Shown here piece after piece: positions 54,863 through 64,000 of a stretch of DNA of 64,000 bases. The stretch spans positions 30,205,250 to 30,269,249 of the forward strand of contig OW028579.1 of assembly GCA_932294295.1 (NCBI GenBank). The letters run 5' to 3'. This stretch comes from Alitta virens. Taxonomy: Eukaryota > Annelida > Polychaeta > Phyllodocida > Nereididae. Every line of letters begins with the position of its first letter. Position 1 is the stretch's first letter. The position numbers and the translations under genes are program-made. Under the pieces are notes generated by a model. It had not been told where the DNA came from, ran no database searches, and saw only the letters and a list, made by a program, of their open reading frames with translations.

Positions 54863-56496
54863 AATTAAATTAAATCCAATTTGTCACTATTACATTTTAT
54901 CTAATTCTCGAACGATATACCCTTATCAGAATTTCTAAAAATAGGTTTCAAACGGTCTTTTCAAAAGATAGTACATGCACATTATTTCTTTGAAGGTACT
55001 GTCGTGCTACACATCTCAACAGTTATTTTGCATGACAGTACACTCCTTACCTGTCACTAACAGAACAATTTCAGGTGAGAAAGATGTAAAAAGCAATTAG
55101 AGAACTTTTAAACGTGACTTTTAGTTCATTGTAAGACCATTTAGAATTATATTGAGTAATTTCTAAATGGTCTTTCTGTATTATCTACAAAAACCTAATT
55201 GACCAAATCAATACCATTAAAGTAGTTTAAATTGGCACAGGCGTAGCACAATTAAATTTTACTGTTAACAAATTACAAACGCACTTAAGTGCTAAATTAG
55301 ATACATCTAATCTAGCGTTTAAGTAATTAAAGTCAGTTAAACCATGTGTAAAATTTAAAACATGCAATATTATTTTTAAATTTAAAAAAGATTTTTGTTT
55401 TCTTTTTTTACCCATGGTTTAAGGCAGCCTGGTTTTAGCCAAGTCACTCCCTATGCCATTCTAAATGATGACAAATTGCATATTGGAACTTGGAAATAAA
55501 TTATGCATTAAAATAACAGTACAGTCTGTTTTTATGTACTGTATGTTATTTAATTTGTAGGATAAACCTAACAACCAAAATAAGCTAACTTCTAACACTA
55601 ATCTTTTCATTGCTGAATTTCTAATTTACATCTGCATTGACCTGTTGAAAGACAATAAAATTAAATTAAATGTGATTTACTATAAGCAAATTCAGCTGAA
55701 ACTAAATTAACTTGTGTGTACGCTGCTAGTGAAATGTCAGTAAAGTAATAGTTATATCCCAAATTAACTTATATTTTTGTTATAGAAGATACAATTCAGA
55801 CAGTGCGAATCACAGTAATATGGGAGTTTGTTTTTAGATTGGTTAAATTTTAGCAACAAAACGTTAGTCAGCTCCCGACTACGAAGGATATAACTGACCT
55901 ATACTCTATTAGGTCTATTCAGTAATTTGTTTGCAAGAAAAGTACAGTTCTTACGAGGGAGATACCTTAGCAATTTGTGTTGCTCACATCCCTCTAAGAC
56001 ACCCCAATACGTCAACCAAGGGAACGCAATGAGCAAAATTATTTCACAAGGGTACTGCGCAATTTTTGTGTTCATCCTTCACCCTACATTAATGACTATA
56101 TTGATGAATTTCTTCTGTACAAGGAACAGACTAAATTATGGCACTCTTTTTATGTCTTTCACGTCTTGCCAAATATGTAATTAGAGCTATAGGACTGATG
56201 TCATAATTCCTTTTTGAAATACCAAAAATCAATTAGGGGTCAGTAGATTCATAACCTTTGGATAACCAACAAAGGTGCCATTATGAATATTGGCAATGGT
56301 GTATGAGAAATGGTAAAAAATATCTAGAAATGAAAGAAGCAAAATGATCTGTGGTAAAAGGGGTCAAAACGACGCAGGTGTGTATTACTGGTACTGTGTA
56401 TTGTTTTAAGCTTTATTCTATTGCTATTTTTGACAAATTTGTTCGTTTTTTGTTTGTTTTGTTTTTTGCTCTCTGTTGCTCTTTGCAGATATTGGT
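54863..56496. other. Gene-free stretch with a dispersed repeat
   Basis: At 55860-55935 lies a copy of the GTTAGTYAACTCCCGACTA / GGATATAACTAACTTATACT family. No gene is seen. Confidence 0.45.
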
Positions 56497-56645
56497 GTGA
56501 CATCATCCAATGTTGGTCCGACACTGTCCAATTTTAGTCCGACATTGTCCAGTGTTGGTCCGACATTGTCCAATTTTAGTCTGACATTGTCCAGTGTTGG
56601 TCCGACATTGTCCAATTTAATTTGACATTGTCCAGTGTTGGTAAT
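56497..56645. repeat. 21-bp minisatellite, second array
   Basis: Seven units alternating GTCCGACATTGTCCAGTGTTG and TCCGACATTGTCCAATTTTAG. It matches the array at 53891-54055. Confidence 0.9.
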
Positions 56646-59600
56646 GCTTATTGTCATCCAGTATGGGTGTATGTTGTACGGCACAGAGTATGTTAGGCAG
56701 CTGCTAAGGAGAACTAAAGTAATGGTGGATGGTGTATTTTGCCTCGGTCAATATAATTTTTCCTCATCCCACAACGGTTATATTGTCAAAGAAAACTTAA
56801 CCTGAAATCGCATCCGTGCTTTGACCATTTCCGCACTAGGTTAAAAAATTTTGATTTTGCCAATCAGACAGGGTGATTCATCAAGAAAGACACACATGCA
56901 GTGAATATTGTGTTACCTTTCCAGAAATACATTTCGCTGTACTTATCATTAACCCCAAACTCCTACACGTTGTTCGAAAGTGTCAACGCTGGCACTCTTT
57001 TGATGCCATAAGAACATAACAAAGCTTATAAGCTGAAATGATTTGGCCTTCCAGCAAAAATGGCAACAACAAAGCAAAAGGAACTATACTAGAAAAAAAG
57101 CTTTGTACCATATGGGTAGCAGGGTGCTTATTGAAGTGGGCATGTAGTACGGAGCATCAACACTAAGTGGCTTCCGGTGTATTTTGGTCAGGAGTAGAAA
57201 TATTAGCTGAATTGTGGTTGGTTGAAATTTTATTGTGCATATTCTAGTTATTTGGTGTGTAGACTTTACTAAAATCAATAAATAATTAGTAGGAACTAAT
57301 GTAAAAATTAATTTTAAGGCTGTAAAAAATATGACTAAATTATCAGAACTGGTAATTTGTTAAATGGCCAATTTTGAGTTAAGATTTTGCAATTTTATAA
57401 CACACTTCAGCTATTTGGAGGTATATAAATTAATATTTAGAGTTGAAAGACTCTGTTGATGCTAATAAAACCCCCAACAGCTATTTGCTAATATTGTTTT
57501 GCGACTGTCAACAGTATATTAAAATGAGTAAATCATTTGGTACTCTCCAACCTATACTTTGATGTTGTAAAAGGAAAATACGACAGGTGGAGCAACAGCT
57601 GTTTAATTTGCATTCCACACCGTCTGGCGGTGAAACCAATCGAAGGGGGGGGGGTTTATTTGGGGGGAGGGGGGTGTAGGCCTATTTTGTCTGTTGCGCC
57701 TTGCCATTCCCTTCGTGCAGGAGTAATAAGACGAATTATAAGTGGGCGCGATGCGGACTTGTCAGGTAAAATAATTATAACAGTGGCACCTAAGGAAGGC
57801 AGATTCCCCGAATGAATTCGGGTCGCCCCCTTAGCAAAAAAAATGAATAAAGAAAAAACGAAGAAAAGAAGAAGAGAATATAGAAAAAAACTAAAATAAA
57901 TAAACCAAACAAAGAAGTTGACACATAAATTTATTAAAGTCCATCACTCGTACAGTTGTAGATAGGGAGAGTGTAACATGACACATGTATCAGTATTTTA
58001 TCACGCCCACAAATGGTCATTTACAGTGCACAAAACCACAGACTGTAGAATTCATTTTATTTAAGGCATCGGACAGTAGACATTGCCACCTGCATTTTAA
58101 CACACTGTATTTATCCTGAACGTTTATTCAAAGGATACAATGTACGATATTTTGTTACTTCACTTTTAATTTATTTTTTAATAGCTAGGAAGACAATTAC
58201 AGGCTTTAAATCCCCTGCAGCATATATGGTCAATATGAAACTGACCAATATAGGTATAGCTAGATTTTCTATTCCCCACAATTTTGTATATAATTGGGAA
58301 TCATCATCTAGTATTGACATGTGATATGACGTTCTCACAAAACACAAATTTCAAAAACAAAATTGCATAGAAAATAGGTAATTTTCACTTGTGATGATTG
58401 CATTGATCATGCCCCCCTTCCAAACAAAAATAATTTGGGGGGGGGGGGGGTTGTTGTATCCCCCATCCTCTCTTATATTGATGCCCTGCTGACGAGGGAT
58501 ATATATATGACTACTTATTTTCCATGTGACCTTTCCGAGTAGATGAGAGTTAACTAACGATAAAAACGTTAGTTAACTCCCGATTATTTATGAGGGATGT
58601 AACTAACTTATACCATTAAACATATTTAACTTGATTGTCTGACTTATCATAGTGCTTAGCAGAAATGAGGTTACACTGAGAAACATTGTACATATAATGT
58701 AAGTAGGTTCAAGCAGAGAAAGACCATCGGTTCAGCATTGAATAGCGTTTAGACTGTTATTTAACTGTTTTCAGACACAAAGCAATGATCTACGTCATAT
58801 GAGCACTTTATATATTCAAAGTTACTTTCAGTGCATGATCTTTTGTTATTATCTTTGTTTTTGTTGTTTTATGTCGGCAAAAAGCGCTTGCGCTTATGTT
58901 TTATACTTTGTACATTTTATCCGACAATAAATAAATGTTTTTACTTACTTACTTTACTTACTTACTAGTGTAGCATTACAAAGACATTCATGCAAAATCT
59001 GGAATTTCGACCTTGTGCGGGCACTAGCCTTTTAACAAACGTTTGCCACACAAAAAACACCAGCTCTAGGTTTAGACATACCTCTTGTCTATTTTCCCGC
59101 ACTCAGATATGGTTGATTTCTTCCAATTTTATTCAATTTCTGTTGCATTTTCGAATTCACGTTTCCTTGATAATTCATGATAGCCATTGCTGCCAAAACT
59201 CGCTTGAGGGCTCCGGTGACGTCATGGATTGATAAGCTTTTGTGTTGACATCATAAATTTGTGATTGTTTGCTTTATTTACACACTAGGACACTGAAAAT
59301 ATTTGGAAATGATATTTCAACTATTTTGTCAAATTTAAGAAACTATCGACTATTTCAAAATTAACGTTTTTATCCACTAGGGGCGTTGAAGTTTGTGCCT
59401 AATACTCCCAGAATGCCATTGGAGGGATATAACTAACTTCTACTCCATTAAACATATTTACCTATGGCAAAAGCATGAACAAGCAAACGTAAATTTATGA
59501 AAATGCTCTTTAACGATGTTTCCAGTGGCTTTTTCAGTAATATCTGCGTGCGGGCTGATAGTAAACAGTGTACATAGGTATGCTAACGTTGTTGTATGTC

Positions 59601-60676
59601 AACTTCCAAGAATTCCTATTGAAGCCGTTATGACCCTACATCGCATGTATGCAGTGCCTGCCCAACTCAGAACAATGAAATATTATCTTGGTAGTATAAT
59701 TGTTCTTATTATGCCCAAAGAAAGCACAGCAGTGTCACTGTTTGTATTTATGAAGGAGGTAAATATTTTTGTTAACATCCAAGGTTAAGTATTTGCTTTT
59801 CAAATTGTAGATAATCCACAAGATGTCTCTTTATAAACTGATGCTTAAGCTCCCTCTTGTGGTGAAAATTATCGGGCCAAACTTTAGGTTGCAGTCCACC
59901 AAAAAAAAATACTTATATAATTTTATTTTATAGCGTCAACCATATTTTAAAACGAGAATCTGAATATAAGTCCTGTTTTTCCATGTAGGTTAAATCAGAA
60001 ATCAATTCAGCCACATCTAAATTGGGCAAAACCACACATTTTTTTAACAATTTTACCTTCACTCAATCTTCATGACATCAGAGAGAAACAAGCACTGAAA
60101 TAAAGTAAAATTATTATTTTTCTCTATAGTTTTGACACTAAATTACTAGAAAAATTATTTATATCCAATCACACTGGGCCTTGTTTTTAGTGCAGGACTA
60201 AATACTCAGCGCACCTGGTGGAATGTGTAAGAATTAGTGGACTGCTACCTTAACGTACATAACGAACTGTAAACTTTTGTACAAGGGAGGGAGGGGGACC
60301 ATGAGGCGACCAATAGGTTTATTCTTTTTTTTTTCTTTCTTTCTTTTCAACCTGCATGCTTGTGCTGCAAGAGGCAGGATAGTGTTATCTTTCTCATGGA
60401 CAATTAAATTGTTTTAAATTCAAATGTGTCGCATGTGTTTTCTTTTTTCATTGTGTATTACAAGCCAAGGGTGTTGGGATCCAGGTGATGTATGCGCCCC
60501 CAAAATCGAGAATCCTAGAGCCGCCACTGCTTTTGTATATGATATTTGAGGGTGTACATAACTCATGTCCCACAGTTCTGACTCTGCAATCCATTGGTGA
60601 CTGTTGTACATGAAGATTTGTGCCATGTGTAAATAATGTCTTTCAGAAATTGTCTCAAGATGTATTTACAAAAAAC
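56646..60676. other. Gene-free stretch with simple sequence and a hairpin
   Basis: G-runs at 57647-57673 and 58438-58450 may form G-quadruplexes. A perfect hairpin (GAGTTAACTAACG / CGTTAGTTAACTC) is at 58547-58579, followed by the GAGGGATGTAACTAACTTAT family sequence, with another copy at 59424-59462. Short (CTTA)n lies at 58942-58969. No coding region can be supported. Confidence 0.5.
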
Positions 60677-62553
60677 TTAAAGGTCATGGGCAATCAAAAT
60701 CATACTTTTAGCGAAAATGTTCTTATCTGATAGCTATAAGTTCATTTATAAGGTCTGCAGTGAAAAAACTGACTTTAGCATAAATTTTACCAACAAAAAA
60801 CGAAGTTTGTCGCACTCCCGCTCTTTTCGCAAATGTAAGGATCCAAAAACTGTAGTTCCAGTAACTGCCACCAGGGCCGTCCGTGTGACGTCAGAGTTGC
60901 TGCTGTTGAATGGCACACAGCATGGATAACCCTGGCAGCTTGGATGAGTTAAATGAATTTGATGCTATTATGACACATTATTAAGTATAACTTGGATCAT
61001 ATATTCATGAAGGACAAGGGCTAGCTTACATAATTTTACTGGTTATAAATATAATTATTATAATTTTTTTTTCATGTATTTTTTCATGATGTCATTTGTG
61101 CATGACTCATAGTTATATATGTTTAAAATACAATAATTATTAATTCATATGCATTTCAGTAGATTATAGCAGTAATATAAATCAGCTTAAATTTTGAAAT
61201 TTGGCAATTCTAGGAAGTTTTGTTTAAATTTTGGACTTAGGGGGGGGGGGGGGGGTTGGCTACTGTTATTGATATACTGTGCTGGTTCTTAGTTGCTGAT
61301 AATACACAATGGTGTCCTATTTCTAGACAGTTAATAAACAATGCCCCTCTAAGAAGCAGTTATGATTACATCATCATAATATTTCAAAGACAAGCTGTTC
61401 ATTCCAGTTCAAAGTTTTGGGCAGACCACTGAGGCATGTCAAATTCTTAATTGGTAATTGCCTTGCAGACCCCCAAAGATGATTATATAAACAATTATAA
61501 AGATAATCATCTACATTCTAATTAAATGCCAGCATGTTATAGAGATAGATAAGAATAAAATACAAATATCACCAAAGTAAAATAAAAGCTTTATCAGGGT
61601 TGTGTTGCCTATGAAAATACTGATCATAATTTAAACTGTAAATAATTAATAGAACATAATGATTTTGCATTCTGATATCAATAGACATTACTTTTTATTT
61701 CACGTATATATACAAATTTATGTGAATCCATGTTGAATCACTTATCTATGAAATACTATTTAGGTCATATGACCTAAATTCTAAAAGACTGCCATAGAAT
61801 CAGGCTTGCTTACTCAAAATGAAAGTGACTGACTTTATTATGTTGTTTCATGATAAATAGGTTGTTGCAGGATCAGACTCTCTTATTCATCTCCTTTCAT
61901 GCCATCCAGTTAATTATGATCTTTATTTACATTTTACATGCTTGAAACATCATAAAATGTCTAAATTTATGTGGTTGTGCTTTTTTGGGGTTTCATGGCC
62001 ATAAATAATATAGAATTATAGTAGGCTACTAAGTAAGAGAAAAACGTGAACAATTATCACATTTTCCAAAACAATATCTCATCTACTATTACCTACATGC
62101 ATGAGAAAGAAAGAAGCCTAAATTAACCCTTGGTGCTTGCACTTCAATAATTTTCACTGTTAATTCATACTTTTCTTTCATAATTATCAGTATTAAACTT
62201 ATTTTCTCCCTGGAATAATTGATAAACCAGTAGGCCTACAAACTTATTATTCCGTTAACATCACTAAACAATGTGATAATGACTATAATCCACAAATGTG
62301 TCACTTCCCATATATTCAGTATACTATTTCCACAGTGGATGGAGCCTGCAGCAGCAACTCTGACGTCACTGCCTCAGTTGACCCAGTTACGCTTCAGTGA
62401 TCGCACCCAAAATGCCGTTGTGTGAATTGGCGTAAATAAACGCTAATATCTTTTTACACCAAAGTCAGAATTATGTGAAATTCGGAATTCAAGTTTCTAG
62501 TATTCTATGTCGCATACTGGTAAAGTTTGATTTTGATTGCCCATGACCTTTAA
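60677..62553. mobile_element. 1.87-kb non-autonomous DNA transposon candidate, TTAA-flanked
   Basis: The ends are AGGTCATGGGCAATCAAAAT (60681 on) and its complement ending at 62549, each flanked by TTAA (60677-60680 and 62550-62553). Inverted similarity resumes further in: GTGACGTCAGAGTTGCTGCT at about 60885-60905 against AGCAGCAACTCTGACGTCAC at about 62351-62371, so the terminal repeats are long (about 200 bp) but diverged. The interior is AT-rich with one long G run (61239-61255) and no transposase frame. A TTAA target duplication is the piggyBac signature, but the end sequence alone does not prove that family. Confidence 0.75.
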
Positions 62554-62683
62554 AAACAATATTATTACATAAGGTTAATAAATAAATAAATGAGTAAAAT
62601 AAGTAAATCAAAGACTAATTGACTTAGTGATGCTGTTTTTAAATTTATGCAACATGTGATCAGTTTTCAGCTGTAGAGTACAC

Positions 62684-62720
<37 letters not shown>
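62684..62720 (-). repeat. (GATA)n microsatellite
   Basis: About nine perfect GATA units directly beside a SINE 3' end; it may be that SINE's tail. Confidence 0.9.
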
Positions 62721-62769
62721 GTTGCCATCAAAGGTTGATAGATGAGGTGAGAGAGAGGAGGAGTCCACC

Positions 62770-63045
62770 CATGTTACACATTTTTACCCCATGAGTGGGA
62801 TCTTTTACTTGCCTCAGCATAGACACTGAGTATGTCTTATCCGAACGACATCATGTTAGGATGATGCTCATGAACGGTCACCCGGGCCTGGGATTGAACC
62901 CGGGTCCTTCGGAGGAGAGGAGCAAGCACGCAGCAACTTACATCTCCTAATAATGAGTTTTCTGCAATCAAACCTGGGTCCTACAGTGGAGCTGGCCAAA
63001 GCCTTAACCACTAGACCACTCAGCTGACGGAAGAATTCATAGAAA
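62770..63045 (-). mobile_element. tRNA-derived SINE, type 2, with two B-box-like sites
   Basis: On the minus strand the head reads GAGTGGTCTAGTGGTTAAGG (A-box-like), then ACCCAGGTTTGATTGC (B-box-like). A second B-box-like GGGTTCAATCCC follows about 70 bp on (near 62893), then the type 2 core with TGAGGCAAGTAAAAGATCCC. The two tRNA-like parts suggest a dimeric head. Confidence 0.75.
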
Positions 63046-64000
63046 ATATTTTTGGCCGCATGCAAGTTATTTTACAAAGCACCATCTGGACGATTGATTA
63101 CACAGTAAATGAGTAAATGAGTAGTCATATGATAGTGACTAAGTTAGTCTGACTACTTGTTGGTGGATTAATTGTCATGTTACGACTATGCTTAGTCATT
63201 CAGACAACAGTTTTTGTTTAAGGATTTGTTTATAAGTCTGCCAGTTGGTTCAATTATTAAGCCAGCTTCAAGGATATGTCTAAATAAATTTTGTCTGTGT
63301 ACAAGTCCACTGCCTGCGCCATTTATATTTACTTTAATACAGTTTGCATATTATAGTACGTGCGTAGCGATCTCGTCAAAGTAGGTCACTTCAGTTCCTG
63401 AGCAGAGACAGAAGTTTTGCGTTAAAATGTTCAAGACATTTAATTTTTTCAATTCATAATTAAATTAATAAAAAAGATTTATTAACCTACTATCAATAAC
63501 TGAAATTTTTTCATTTGAGGTGTTACTCCAGCATGGGCGCAGATTTTTCATTTTTGTAGAGGGGAGGGGAGGTATGAAATCTTCCAAGACCAAATCATAA
63601 AGAGATCTTATAAAAAAAAAAAATGTCATGCATTGAGAGAAACTGCTTTCAGCCTCACAATGCAATTTTAACATATCTCTAATAATGTGAAAACAAAAAT
63701 ACATGAAATGTTGAAAACCAGCGGAGTAACCATAGTTAAAACCCAGAGAGAGAAGAAAAAAACTGTTTAAGTTACTATATGCATTTGCTAAACTAAGTAC
63801 AAATCAATTCAAAATCGAATGGTTTATTGACCATGCTTAATAGTAATGCAAATTTACAAATAAAAACTTCAACTGCTCAAGTAGTATTATCATTATATAT
63901 ATATATTTTTTTTTTGTATTAAAATATATTGAAAAACACGATAACAACATTCAGAACAAGCTGTTTTTAAGTTGGTCCTGTTACAAAAAAAAACATAGAA
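63046..64000. other. Right flank, gene-free
   Basis: AT-rich; no coding region or repeat family recognised. Short poly-A and poly-T runs occur near 63612, 63907 and 63985. Confidence 0.5.

Overview
The window reads as an AT-rich invertebrate animal genome, probably marine. Intron-containing coding sequence is flanked by GT/AG splice sites. Most of the rest is transposons, tRNA-derived SINEs, fold-back elements, microsatellites and a tandem satellite. There are no bacterial operons, rRNA genes or CRISPR arrays. The sequence alone does not fix the species. The one host gene I can support belongs to the natriuretic-peptide-receptor / receptor-guanylyl-cyclase family. Metazoans such as echinoderms, hemichordates and lancelets are plausible sources, but that is inference.

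Layout. (1) 1-8.3 kb: two 1,181-bp copies of a LINE 3' region, identical at all but about 2 positions. The second continues into a broken reverse transcriptase (RT). A (CTA)n block, SINEs and a small inverted-repeat element complete this region. (2) 8.3-19.4 kb, minus strand: four exons of a receptor gene. They encode a signal peptide, an ANF_receptor ligand-binding domain and one transmembrane helix, with splice phases that agree at all three junctions. The introns hold a LINE fragment, SINEs, MITE-like hairpins, a perfect 30-bp minisatellite and a 12-bp minisatellite. No cytoplasmic exon was recognised before the window edge. (3) 19.8-21.8 kb: (AAGAT)n and an 0.85-kb GATA array with an 80-bp higher-order pattern. 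(4) 22.6-25.9 kb: a decayed DIRS/Ngaro-type retrotransposon with gag and RT-RNase H. It is cut inside RNase H, and the missing end of RNase H lies in reverse orientation just beyond a 38-bp palindromic junction. It abuts (5) a 3.0-kb satellite (25.93-28.95 kb) built of 57-bp founders and 65/66-bp alternating units. (6) 29-36.3 kb: nothing recognisable except scattered low-complexity motifs and a SINE. (7) 36.52-46.11 kb, minus strand: a complete, very young Ty3/gypsy-type endogenous retrovirus-like element. It has 885-bp LTRs with about 4 differences, an ATGT target duplication, gag, a probable -1 frameshift into pol, and an env resembling the baculovirus F / gypsy Env class of fusion proteins. 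(8) 46-64 kb: fold-back elements, including a 213-bp SINE-derived palindrome, a 182-bp element with 70-bp inverted repeats and a TTAA-flanked 1.87-kb element. LINE fragments, a full-length SINE and simple repeats make up the rest.

Within the LTR element, Gag would assemble particles. Protease, RT, RNase H and integrase from the frameshifted Gag-Pol would copy and insert it. Env would add membrane fusion, so this may be an endogenous retrovirus able to move between cells. The receptor gene is unrelated host sequence, and its large introns have collected mobile DNA.
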